Assembly: GCA_020056025.1 (NCBI GenBank)
Contig: JAGVIO010000228.1
Coordinates: forward strand, 1-11,607
DNA from: an archaeon
Lineage (GTDB): Archaea > Nanobdellota > Nanobdellia > Woesearchaeales > WJKL01
Length of the DNA: 11,607 bases
Direction of reading: 5' to 3'
A program made the position numbers and the translations under genes. A model generated the notes under the pieces. The model worked only from the letters and a program-made list of their open reading frames with translations, ran no database searches and was not told the DNA's origin. Shown one piece after another: positions 1-5,685 of this stretch (within the stretch, counting starts at the first letter, position 1; every line of letters begins with the position of its first letter).

Positions 1-798
1 ATCAAAAATCTCTTTACCATCAATCTTTTCAGAAAGAATTTTACTGAAGGGAATGATAACTTGAACATCCTTATCAAGCATAAATATAGATGTTGATATC
101 CATGAATCTTGTTGGTGATGCTTTCTTAAATAATATTCTTCATCGCTTGCTTTGTTCAAAACATCGTCAACTACAATCTTGTTCTTCTCTCTATATCCTC
201 GTATTGGAACAATAACATATCTTGTTTCAAGTTCATCATCTGATTCGGTTTCTGTTGTTCCATAAATCAGTGTTTTCTGCTCTTGTTCAGTTCTTATAGC
301 TGTTTTAAATCCTGTTTTGATATCTTTTTTCAGAGTTGATGTTCCCCCTTCAGCCATCTGCTTGAATGTTTCAACAATCTCTGCATTAGCGCCATTCTCA
401 CGATTCTTATTTATCTCAGAGAATGCAACAATTCTTTTGTCCTGGACATCATCTTCAAGAGTTGCAGTTGTGACTCTTGTGACTTTTATCCAGTCTTCTT
501 TTGGAAAATGGGACAAGACATTATCTGTATTGCTGTCTTTTCCTGATGAACTGTTCCCTTTTAATGCACAGCTGCAATGATCTCTATGATCAAGAAGATA
601 AGCAGAAGTCACGACAATAAATGTCGCAACTTTCTCTTTATGATCTAACTTATGTTTTACATCAAGCTCTGAATGAATATGTTTTAAGAGTTGAAAATCA
701 AAAAAACGAGGATCAATTCTTGCATTAATTTTTTTCTGTTCATCAAGAATAGTCTTGTCTTCCATTTCTTCGATTAGCTTGTTTAATGCATCAGTCAT
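1..798 (-). CDS. P-loop ATPase/helicase-like protein of a replication module (C-terminus beyond window)
   Basis: This frame is open from an ATG at 798 to the window edge, giving 266 residues with no stop. Seen: a Walker A-like loop GNSSSGKDS at residues 81-89, preceded by a CALK strand; a conserved-looking TRVTTATLEDDV segment at 107-118; and a Walker B-like strand RIVAFSE at 122-128 followed by a long charged helix. This order matches the ATPase domains found next to, or fused to, primases in phage and plasmid replication proteins. The lysine of the P-loop is followed by Asp instead of Ser/Thr. The ATG overlaps the stop of the primase gene (ATGA at 795-798), so the two are probably translationally coupled. 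Inferred role: DNA unwinding or loading next to the primase. It could be another P-loop ATPase, because the sensor and arginine-finger regions lie outside the window. Confidence 0.7.
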   Translation of the reverse strand, partial: MTDALNKLIEEMEDKTILDEQKKINARIDPRFFDFQLLKHIHSELDVKHKLDHKEKVATFIVVTSAYLLDHRDHCSCALKGNSSSGKDSNTDNVLSHFPKEDWIKVTRVTTATLEDDVQDKRIVAFSEINKNRENGANAEIVETFKQMAEGGTSTLKKDIKTGFKTAIRTEQEQKTLIYGTTETESDDELETRYVIVPIRGYREKNKIVVDDVLNKASDEEYYLRKHHQQDSWISTSIFMLDKDVQVIIPFSKILSEKIDGKEIFD

Positions 799-1310
799 TT
801 TGATTCCCTCACTATTTTCTTAGGGTTGCCTGTTTTGAAATGAGGCACATTCTCGAGTGCAATCATCGTCTTTTCAGATGCTTTCATTGTATCACATCCG
901 AATTTAGAAATCAAAAAATGTCTGATCTTGTATCTGCTCTGTTCAGAATATTTAGCCAGATCATCATCAAAGATATGAATGTGAAAACCTTTAGAGCCAG
1001 TAAAATACGCTTTGAATGGAAAACCGTATTTGTCCAAAATATCACAAATCTCATTTAGTTTCTTTTCAGAAACATCATTATCCATATCAAGAACTATTTC
1101 ACAAGGAAGTATCTGTCTGCAGTTTACTCTGCCAAGAAATTCCATTCCTTTGTCAGACTCCCAGAGCAAAAGAACATTTTGATGCTTTGTCCATTTAGGT
1201 TTATCCTTATCTCTCTGGTCACCTATTGCTACTTTGAAATCCCCATATTTATTGCATAAATGAATCAAATATTGTGTTATTGGATTACCTGCTAATTGTT
1301 CCTCTTCCAT
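795..1310 (-). CDS. Minimal archaeo-eukaryotic primase (AEP) superfamily protein
   Basis: The 171-residue protein carries the three AEP signature motifs in order: a metal-binding DxD pair in IVLDMDND (D75, D77), the nucleotide-binding loop GSKGFHIHI (residues 105-113) and a third motif ALENVPHFKTG (151-161), which resembles the SLHGKTG region of archaeal primase small subunits. Members of this family make RNA or DNA primers at replication forks. The protein is about half the length of chromosomal PriS and I see no zinc-binding insert, so it is probably the priming enzyme of a mobile element and not the cellular primase. The start is supported by GAGGTG seven bases before the ATG. The gene begins one base after the stop of the 52-residue gene upstream, and its stop overlaps the ATG of the ATPase gene. 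Family assignment is firm; element origin is inferred. Confidence 0.82.
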   Translation of the reverse strand: MEEEQLAGNPITQYLIHLCNKYGDFKVAIGDQRDKDKPKWTKHQNVLLLWESDKGMEFLGRVNCRQILPCEIVLDMDNDVSEKKLNEICDILDKYGFPFKAYFTGSKGFHIHIFDDDLAKYSEQSRYKIRHFLISKFGCDTMKASEKTMIALENVPHFKTGNPKKIVRESK

Positions 1311-1311
1311 C

Positions 1312-1470
1312 CTAAACCACCTCTATCCTTACAATCCTACCTCGAGGAATCACATGTCTATTGTCAATCGTGATTGAGTAATCATCCTCAGAAGAAACAC
1401 ATCCTTCTTTCCAAGAGATTCTCTCACCATCATCAAAGTAAATCTTGATTCTTTTTCCTAACATGTTCAT
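1312..1470 (-). CDS. Small 52-residue protein, unknown function, in primase operon
   Basis: An ATG at 1470 (a second in-frame ATG lies at 1464) opens 52 codons ending in TAG at 1312-1314. The protein begins MNMLGKRIKIYFDDGERISW and ends in a basic/hydrophobic strand (VIPRGRIVRIEVV). Alternating hydrophobic and charged residues (IKIYF, YSITI, RIVRIEVV) suggest a small all-beta fold, perhaps SH3- or Sm-like; that is only an inference from pattern. It is wedged between the 143-residue gene (28 bases upstream) and the primase (ATG one base beyond its stop), and translation of the primase probably depends on it. There is no clear SD before its own ATG; three stop codons in this frame (TAG TGA TAA) lie shortly upstream, which rules out an N-terminal extension. 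The compact operon position is the main argument that it is real. Confidence 0.6.
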   Translation of the reverse strand: MNMLGKRIKIYFDDGERISWKEGCVSSEDDYSITIDNRHVIPRGRIVRIEVV

Positions 1471-1498
1471 CAGCCAAGCCCAGAGTTATCACTAAGTT

Positions 1499-1930
1499 TT
1501 AGACACTGCACGTCTCCGTACTCTTTGTCACGAGGAGTACTTTTGTTCCATCCTGGAGAAAACCACCTTTTACATGCAAATAGCGATCTGGAGCTTTTCT
1601 CGATACTCCTACATCTGCCATGAGCATTGCTGGAATTGGCACGTAGAAACTATGCGTTGTCTTAGAGATGCCACCGCTTACCATGTACTTTCTTGCTAGT
1701 TTGTAATATTTATATGGCCTGAAGAAATAGTCTAGTGGCCTCTTAAAGTAAAAAGCCAAGCCTACTTTTCCTTTATCATCTACATAACGCATTGGGAAAA
1801 CAAACTGCCCTGAAAAGAAATTTACTGCGTGAATTGTCGGAACATAAAAAGTCTCTTGATGACCTATTCTTCTGCATTTGACAATCTCTATTTCAAACTC
1901 TTTTGTAAAGTCTTTGATGAACTTCGTCAT
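1499..1930 (-). CDS. Unrecognised 143-residue protein, first gene of the primase operon
   Basis: I do not recognise a family. The chosen start (ATG at 1930, protein MTKFIKDFTKEFEIEI...) has a textbook SD, AGGAGG, nine bases upstream. An in-frame upstream ATG at 1999 would add 23 mostly basic residues with the repeat KATVPRKATVQL; it has a weaker, more distant GAGGTG. The protein is rich in aromatic residues (FYVPTIHAVNFFSGQFVFP, residues 29-47; RPLDYFFRPYKYYK around 64-77) and has a second FYVPIP stretch near residue 95, so it may contain a duplicated FYVP-containing unit. No signal peptide, membrane segment or zinc motif is visible. It lies 28 bases before the 52-residue gene and probably shares its mRNA with the primase and ATPase, which suggests a role in the same element, for example DNA binding or copy control. 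That role is a guess from position. Confidence 0.65.
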   Translation of the reverse strand: MTKFIKDFTKEFEIEIVKCRRIGHQETFYVPTIHAVNFFSGQFVFPMRYVDDKGKVGLAFYFKRPLDYFFRPYKYYKLARKYMVSGGISKTTHSFYVPIPAMLMADVGVSRKAPDRYLHVKGGFLQDGTKVLLVTKSTETCSV

Positions 1931-1941
1931 ACTAAATCGCC

Positions 1942-1947
1942 TCCTGG
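1942..1947 (-). promoter_or_regulatory. Strong SD deciding the start of the 143-residue gene
   Basis: On the minus strand an AGGAGG hexamer stands nine bases before the ATG at 1930. It matches the archaeal 16S rRNA 3' end and favours that start over the in-frame ATG at 1999. Confidence 0.6.
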
Positions 1948-2140
1948 TCTTGGTTAATTGCACCGTAGCTTTTCGAGGCACTGTGGCCTTTTTTAGCATC
2001 GATTAACCGCCACCTCGGGCGTCTTGTGAAGATGCACTTTTGCGCTACATCGCGTCAGATGTTTCGACTAAATCTAAACACCTTATCTACATTATACATT
2101 TCTTTCTTAATATCATTTTCTCACTTATTTCAGAAGTTAT

Positions 2141-2164
2141 GCCAGAATGAATATTCATACTGGC
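2141..2164. repeat. 24-bp near-perfect palindrome (candidate operator)
   Basis: A perfect 12-bp core ATGAATATTCAT (2147-2158) is flanked by one mismatched A/A pair (2146 and 2159) and then by complementary arms GCCAG (2141-2145) and CTGGC (2160-2164). Eleven of twelve positions in each half pair. The dyad lies 22 bases from the symmetric TATA box, where a minus-strand transcript from that box would start. Its size suits a dimeric repressor. It could also be a cruciform or hairpin element. Confidence 0.6.
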
Positions 2165-2185
2165 TTTAGAGAACACAGCGACAAG

Positions 2186-2195
2186 CTTTATAAAC
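2186..2195. promoter_or_regulatory. Symmetric TATA box, candidate promoter of the primase operon and/or a plus-strand transcript
   Basis: CTTTATAAAC contains the self-complementary octamer TTTATAAA (2187-2194), a good archaeal TATA box in either direction. Read on the minus strand, a start site about 25 bases downstream falls at the edge of the 24-bp palindrome and would give the primase operon a leader of roughly 230 bases. Read on the plus strand, the start site falls on the 11-bp palindrome at 2213-2223, a few bases before an ATG at 2228. Direction cannot be decided from sequence alone. Confidence 0.45.
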
Positions 2196-2212
2196 AAAAT
2201 AGACATTATATT

Positions 2213-2223
2213 TACACAGTGTA
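2213..2223. repeat. 11-bp perfect palindrome TACAC-A-GTGTA
   Basis: The inverted repeat TACAC/GTGTA around a single A lies where a plus-strand transcript from the 2187-2194 TATA box would begin, so it is a second candidate operator in this intergenic region. An 11-bp palindrome can arise by chance, so confidence in function is low. Confidence 0.3.
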
Positions 2224-2227
2224 CAAA

Positions 2228-2353
2228 ATGGGAGAACAATTAGTGAATATCCGTAGTCGAGAAATAAAGAAAAAATGGCCAAATACATACTGGCCTTATA
2301 GTATTCAGACGTACCTATTAGTCATTCTCCACTCTAGGCGCAAGTATGAATGA
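2228..2353 (+). CDS. Possible 41-residue protein, doubtful
   Basis: An ATG at 2228, 38 bases after the centre of a TATA box, opens 41 codons (MGEQLVNIRSREIKKKWPNT...) that run 36 bases into the 3' end of PCNA on the opposite strand. The product has a basic middle (REIKKK) and a short hydrophobic stretch YLLVIL. There is no SD, and the TATA-to-ATG distance is about ten bases longer than for the leaderless genes elsewhere in the window. Most of the frame lies over the PCNA terminator. The only positive evidence is the promoter-like element. The reading frame extends back to an ATG at 2147, inside the 24-bp palindrome, which is a less likely start. Confidence 0.15.
   Translation: MGEQLVNIRSREIKKKWPNTYWPYSIQTYLLVILHSRRKYE
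2262..2295 (-). terminator. PCNA transcription terminator: hairpin plus T-tract
   Basis: On the minus strand, beginning 23 bases after the PCNA stop, GGCCA and TGGCC form a 5-bp stem around a 9-base loop. The stem is followed by A, six Ts, C, TTT, A and TTT. Archaeal RNA polymerase terminates on T-tracts even without a hairpin, so termination here is likely. Confidence 0.6.
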
Positions 2354-3055
2354 CAGCGAGACCTTGTCCATCTCAACAAAATCCAATCTTAAAGGATAAT
2401 CCTTGTTAAAGCTGATTGTCACATCATTTGCCAATTTAGAGCCAAGAACCATTTTCTTGAGATATTCTATTGAATATTTTGCCTTGACTTTTTCTTTTGC
2501 ATCAATCTTTGTTGAATTGTCAGCATTTATCTCAATATGCGCCTGAGACAGATCGCCTTCGGCAAAAATAGAGAATTTCTTAGGCTCTGCCTGGAATGCT
2601 ACTGACTCTGCAACAATATCCACGTCCTCTATTGCGTCATTCAAGATAGCAGTTGTAGTCCTGATAGAGACTGGAAAGCTCAATTCAGGAACTTTCTGCT
2701 CTTTTTCATCCAATTCAATGATTGGCAATGAGAATGTCCTTATAGAAACTCCTTTCAGCTTTATCTTAAGCTTATTGTCTACAAGCTCAAGTGTAAGCAT
2801 ATCATCAGGCTTTGCTCTTCGCAATACTTGCTTAAGGTTCTCGAGGTTTAATGCCAGTTTCTGCTCTCCTTTTACATCATATTCCGTAAAGCATGAAGAA
2901 AGCAGCTTGAATATCACCATTGCTACATTCGCAGGATCCATTGCAACAAGCTCAATTGCATTTGGTGTTATCTTGAATCTCGCTTCTGTAACTAGCTCAG
3001 AGATTATAGAAATGCTATCCTTTAGATACCTTGGTTCAGCTAATGTTAGTTTCAT
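2318..3055 (-). CDS. pcn: DNA polymerase sliding clamp (PCNA)
   Basis: The 245-residue protein is the normal length for an archaeal PCNA, the homotrimeric ring that tethers DNA polymerase, ligase, FEN1 and other replication and repair enzymes to DNA. It starts MKLTLAEPRYLKDSI, has the conserved loop ELVAMDPANVAMV at residues 35-47, an interdomain connecting loop around residues 114-127 (ELDEKEQKVPELSF), and the expected C-terminal segment ILAPRVEND that contributes to the partner-binding pocket. I chose the ATG at 3055: a GTG at 3064 would add three residues, but GGGGTG, a plausible SD, lies just before the ATG and overlaps that GTG, and family members start at the MKL equivalent. It has its own TATA box at 3097-3104, immediately after the RNase J stop, and a terminator at 2262-2295. 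Confidence 0.96.
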   Translation of the reverse strand: MKLTLAEPRYLKDSISIISELVTEARFKITPNAIELVAMDPANVAMVIFKLLSSCFTEYDVKGEQKLALNLENLKQVLRRAKPDDMLTLELVDNKLKIKLKGVSIRTFSLPIIELDEKEQKVPELSFPVSIRTTTAILNDAIEDVDIVAESVAFQAEPKKFSIFAEGDLSQAHIEINADNSTKIDAKEKVKAKYSIEYLKKMVLGSKLANDVTISFNKDYPLRLDFVEMDKVSLSFILAPRVEND

Positions 3056-3096
3056 ATACCACACCCCACTATTTTAATAAAATAATGCCTAATCAC

Positions 3097-3104
3097 TATA
3101 TAAA
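3097..3104 (-). promoter_or_regulatory. TATA box of PCNA
   Basis: TTTATATA on the minus strand, centred about 45 bases before the PCNA ATG. It predicts a start site near 3075 and a leader of about 20 bases that includes the G-rich SD. It lies just after the stop of the RNase J gene. Confidence 0.65.
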
Positions 3105-3115
3105 TTTTTAGTTTT

Positions 3116-4447
3116 TCAGATAGCAAATCTGTGGCCATTCGTAGCAAGAATCACTTTATCCGTCTTATAACCCATCTCGTAAGCAAGATCAGCAAGCGCT
3201 TTTCTTTTTTCAGCATCTCCGTGGGCAGGGATTACATAAGCAGGCTTGACCATATTCAGCAAATCACGTAAATCCTCTCTTGCAGCATGCCCTGATACAT
3301 GCACATCCCTGAATATCCTCACACCAAAGCTTTTCAGGGCGCTTTCAATCACTTCCCTGTTTTTCTTGTTCAGCTCAGTCGGAATCACAGAAGAGGAGAA
3401 TATCACATGATCCTCCTGCTTGAAATGGAACGGGAATTCCTTGTTGATCATCCTTGACAAAACTGATTTTGGCTCACCCTGATGCCCTGTTACAACAAGA
3501 AGATATTTGCTCCTGTTCTTATTGACTCTTTCAAACATCTTCCTTATCTGGCCTTTGAACTTCAGTATCTTGGCCTCTTTTGAAAAATCTATAAGCTTTA
3601 TGTCCTGTCCTGCATACACATATTTTGAAAGGGACCTTCCGATGAACAATATCTCCCTGTTCATCTTCTTTCCAAACTCAATGATTGACTTCAGCCTTGC
3701 AAGATGCGATGAAAATGTTGTCACAATCACAGCTTTTCCAGTGTTGTCAGTGCCAAGCATCACTTCACGGAGCATCTCCTTTGCAACAGCTTCTGATGGT
3801 GTTTTTGCCCTTAGAGGAGCATAGGTGGAGTCAGTTATCAGAGCAAGTATTCCTTTTTTTCCCAATTCCTTCAGCCTTTCAAAATTAGGCTTCTTGCCAA
3901 GAGTGGGTGTTGAATCAAACTTGAAATCATTTGCATATAATATCACTCCATGCTTTGTATGTATTGCAACCATCACTGTCTGCGGCGTTGAATGTGTCAT
4001 ATTGATGAATTCAATCTCAATATTTTTTGTCAGTTTGTAAGAGGAATTTGGGCTCAATACCTTCATTTCATTAGAAATCTTCATCTCTTCATCTCCTAAT
4101 ATTGTCTGCAAAACCTGGATAGTGTATGGTGTTCCTAATATCTCTGCATCAGGAAACCTGTCTGCCAAAAAAGGTATTGCTCCTAAATGGTCAAGGTGCG
4201 CATGCGTCGGAATAATTGCCTTTACATTCTCTCTCCATTCCTTTATCTTGGTTACATCAGGAATAGCTCCTGCTTTTATCAGCTCATTTGATGACAGATG
4301 CACAATATCCTCATCTTCTGTGAATTTTATATAGTTGTCAAGAAACACACCCATGTCACAGATAATAACTTCTCCGTCAATATTTATAGCAGTGCAGTTC
4401 TTTCCAACTTCGTTATAGCCGCCGATTGTGCAGATTTCTATTGCCAT
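3116..4447 (-). CDS. Archaeal RNase J, metallo-beta-lactamase/beta-CASP ribonuclease
   Basis: At 443 residues this matches the compact archaeal RNase J, a zinc-dependent 5'-3' exoribonuclease that degrades or trims RNA from its 5' end; the catalytic polarity is family knowledge, not seen here. The protein opens MAIEICTIGGYNEVGKNC, typical of the family. Metal ligands are visible: THAHLDH (H82, H84, D86, H87), H152 in THSTPQT and D174 in ANDFKFD. The beta-CASP region includes TTFSSHLAR (243-251) and VVTGHQGEP (318-326). The late histidines are in VSGHAARED (H387) and IPAHGD (H409). A TATA box 25 bases before the ATG predicts a leaderless mRNA starting at the A of the start codon. PCNA follows 60 bases downstream with its own promoter. 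Confidence 0.95.
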   Translation of the reverse strand: MAIEICTIGGYNEVGKNCTAINIDGEVIICDMGVFLDNYIKFTEDEDIVHLSSNELIKAGAIPDVTKIKEWRENVKAIIPTHAHLDHLGAIPFLADRFPDAEILGTPYTIQVLQTILGDEEMKISNEMKVLSPNSSYKLTKNIEIEFINMTHSTPQTVMVAIHTKHGVILYANDFKFDSTPTLGKKPNFERLKELGKKGILALITDSTYAPLRAKTPSEAVAKEMLREVMLGTDNTGKAVIVTTFSSHLARLKSIIEFGKKMNREILFIGRSLSKYVYAGQDIKLIDFSKEAKILKFKGQIRKMFERVNKNRSKYLLVVTGHQGEPKSVLSRMINKEFPFHFKQEDHVIFSSSVIPTELNKKNREVIESALKSFGVRIFRDVHVSGHAAREDLRDLLNMVKPAYVIPAHGDAEKRKALADLAYEMGYKTDKVILATNGHRFAI

Positions 4448-4467
4448 CAGCTAAAATTATTTAAGAA

Positions 4468-4476
4468 ATATATAAA
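4468..4476 (-). promoter_or_regulatory. TATA box of the RNase J gene
   Basis: TTTATATAT on the minus strand, centred 25 bases before the ATG at 4447. The predicted transcription start coincides with the start codon, and there is no SD, so the mRNA is probably leaderless. Confidence 0.7.
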
Positions 4477-4488
4477 GGTTTTGAAGAA

Positions 4489-5481
4489 TTACTTGAAAAT
4501 TTCCTTCATTCGCATATTCCCCAGGATTGCATTTACAAACTGCTCGGTGTGCTCTGGCTTATACCAAAATCCAATGCTTTCTAATATTATAAACCCTTCT
4601 CTTGCAAGACAATATGCATATTCCGCAACACTTCTTGCAGAATCCTTGAAATATGTTTCAACAAGCCTTTTTTCACCTGGCTTTACTGCAAATAACAGGC
4701 ATCTTTCAGAAGGCTTCGCATTATGGCAAATTTCTGCACGGAGAATATTGTGGGAATTTCTCACAAGATCAGCTTCAAAGTCAGTTATGTCATCTACTAT
4801 CTGGAATGCTGTGCCTATCTTGATTATTCCTTCTTTTGCTTTTTTCCAATAATCCTTGAGCTCTGGCTCTAATATCAGAGGAGCTATCATTCCAAGCTCA
4901 AACAGTGCTCCGCCCCTTATATAATGCACTTTCTGTATCATCTCATCTGGCTTCATTATTTCTTCTACTCCTTTTTCCTCGCTGTTTTCCAGCTTTCCTA
5001 TCTCAAGTATCTTGTTGTCAAGCCTTCTTTTGATAAGCTCGTATGATTCAAGAGGTATCTCTCTTCCAAGATAAGCCATCAATTGCTCGTGCATCTTAAG
5101 CTCTACGCAAGACCTTATTACTCCGCTTATACCCTCATCTAAAGGGAGCGTCTTCTTGTTCTCATTGTCCAGCAGATTGTCTGCAGCAGTTATTGTCCCC
5201 CTTATACAATAATTCCAGGGCGCATACCATTCAACATGCTTTGATCTTCCATTCGTGCTTATAGAAGAAAAAAATATCAAGAAAAAATCCCGTTTAAAGA
5301 TCTCTATATCTTCTGCTGGCTCAAAACTTCCACCACATTCATAATGGGATTTGACAAGCTGCTCTATCTTTGAACGAGCCTGTTTCTGCAATTCTAATGC
5401 AGGCAAAAATTTCTCGAGATAGCCTTGCTTGCTCAAAAACTCTATTGATTCCTCGTCTCTAAAAATAGGGCTTAATGTCAT
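4489..5481 (-). CDS. Divergent class I isoprenoid (polyprenyl) diphosphate synthase-like protein
   Basis: The 330-residue, mostly helical protein has two aspartate-rich motifs typical of trans-isoprenyl synthases: RGTITAADNLLDNE (D101 and D105) and GTAFQIVDDITDFEADL (D230, D231, D234). In the family these bind magnesium and the allylic diphosphate for chain elongation. The match is not canonical: the first motif is DNLLD instead of DDxxD, the Lys-Thr/Ser-Ala step before the second motif is replaced by IRGGALFE (residues 188-195), and the N-terminal GGKRLRP signature is missing. It could therefore be a polyprenyl diphosphate synthase for archaeal membrane lipids or a different class I terpene enzyme. 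AAGGAGC four bases before the ATG at 5481 supports the start. It lies just after tRNA-Leu on the same strand, with a T-tract between. Confidence 0.8.
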   Translation of the reverse strand: MTLSPIFRDEESIEFLSKQGYLEKFLPALELQKQARSKIEQLVKSHYECGGSFEPAEDIEIFKRDFFLIFFSSISTNGRSKHVEWYAPWNYCIRGTITAADNLLDNENKKTLPLDEGISGVIRSCVELKMHEQLMAYLGREIPLESYELIKRRLDNKILEIGKLENSEEKGVEEIMKPDEMIQKVHYIRGGALFELGMIAPLILEPELKDYWKKAKEGIIKIGTAFQIVDDITDFEADLVRNSHNILRAEICHNAKPSERCLLFAVKPGEKRLVETYFKDSARSVAEYAYCLAREGFIILESIGFWYKPEHTEQFVNAILGNMRMKEIFK

Positions 5482-5485
5482 TTTA

Positions 5486-5492
5486 GCTCCTT
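5486..5492 (-). promoter_or_regulatory. SD of the isoprenoid synthase gene
   Basis: AAGGAGC on the minus strand, four bases before the ATG at 5481, fixes that start. A distinct TATA box for this gene is not clear; the only AT-rich block upstream is the T-tract after tRNA-Leu. Confidence 0.55.
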
Positions 5493-5500
5493 AGCGGATT

Positions 5501-5512
5501 AAAAATAAAAAA
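5501..5512 (-). terminator. T-tract terminator of tRNA-Leu
   Basis: Directly after the discriminator base of the tRNA, the minus strand reads six Ts, an A and five more Ts, a typical archaeal terminator. It may also allow some read-through into the isoprenoid synthase gene. Confidence 0.6.
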
Positions 5513-5648
5513 TGTGGGGAAGAGGATTTGAACCCCTGTAGGCACTGAGCCAGTAGATGGCTCCAAAGCAAGCACTTCAGCAACCTTGTTAGGTCTCATT
5601 GCTTTAAATTCTTGAGTCTACCCCGTTTGGCCGCTCCGGCATCCCCAC
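5513..5648 (-). tRNA. tRNA-Leu(CAA) with an intron at position 37/38
   Basis: The minus strand folds as a class II tRNA. The acceptor stem is GTGGGGA with TCCCCAC, and the discriminator is A; CCA is not encoded. The D arm is CCG/CGG with GG in the loop. The anticodon stem is GTAGA with TCTAC, and the loop starts CTCAAG, giving anticodon CAA. The variable arm is long with a GGC/GCC stem, and the T arm has AGGGG and CCTCT around TTCAAAT. Without the 52-base intron (5559-5610) the mature tRNA is 84 bases, normal for leucine. It reads UUG codons. A TATA-like element lies about 31 bases upstream. Confidence 0.93.
5559..5610 (-). other. tRNA-Leu intron (52 bases)
   Basis: The boundaries were set by requiring a 5-bp anticodon stem (5617-5621 with 5553-5557) and a 7-base loop, which places the intron after G37 and before A38, the canonical archaeal site. 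Inside the intron AAAGCAA pairs with TTGCTTT (7 bp). The bulge-helix-bulge is imperfect by hand: CTCA of the exon against GGAG near the intron end gives three pairs and one A/G mismatch. Removal would need the archaeal splicing endonuclease. Confidence 0.75.
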
Positions 5649-5674
5649 GGATGTGATTGAGAAATGAGCTGATT

Positions 5675-5685
5675 CTTTAAAAACA
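5675..5685 (-). promoter_or_regulatory. TATA-like element upstream of tRNA-Leu
   Basis: The minus strand reads GTTTTTAAAG about 31 bases before the first base of the tRNA, a suitable distance for a start site a few bases upstream of the mature 5' end. The match to a consensus archaeal TATA box is modest. Confidence 0.4.

Larger units (their letters stand above)
1931..2317. other. Intergenic control region between the primase operon and PCNA
   Basis: This stretch of 387 bases has no convincing gene. From left to right it contains a possible 23-codon in-frame extension of the 143-residue gene (1931-1999), an imperfect 13-base direct repeat (1961-1973 and 1979-1991), a small inverted repeat ACATC/GATGT (2047-2062), a 24-bp palindrome (2141-2164), a symmetric TATA box (2187-2194), an 11-bp palindrome (2213-2223) and the PCNA terminator (2262-2295). 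The transcripts of the flanking genes do not obviously overlap here. It probably holds the promoter of the primase operon and the boundary between mobile-element and chromosomal DNA; both are inferences. Confidence 0.5.

Noticed and set aside
317..580. 87-codon plus-strand open frame opposite the ATPase gene
   Set aside because: It lies wholly inside the ATPase coding region, has no start signals, and its Ser/Phe-rich product is typical of an antisense frame.
2147..2353. 68-codon open frame starting inside the 24-bp palindrome (plus strand)
   Set aside because: Its start ATG is part of the palindrome and lies upstream of the TATA box; no SD is present. Only the shorter version from 2228 is kept, as a doubtful entry.
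4298..4852. 184-codon plus-strand open frame across the RNase J and isoprenoid synthase genes
   Set aside because: Although long, it is antisense to two genes with clear catalytic motifs and spans their intergenic promoter.
5513..5648. tRNA-Leu as an attachment site for the element on the left
   Set aside because: I see no second copy of the tRNA 3' end in the window, and three chromosomal genes lie between the tRNA and the primase operon.
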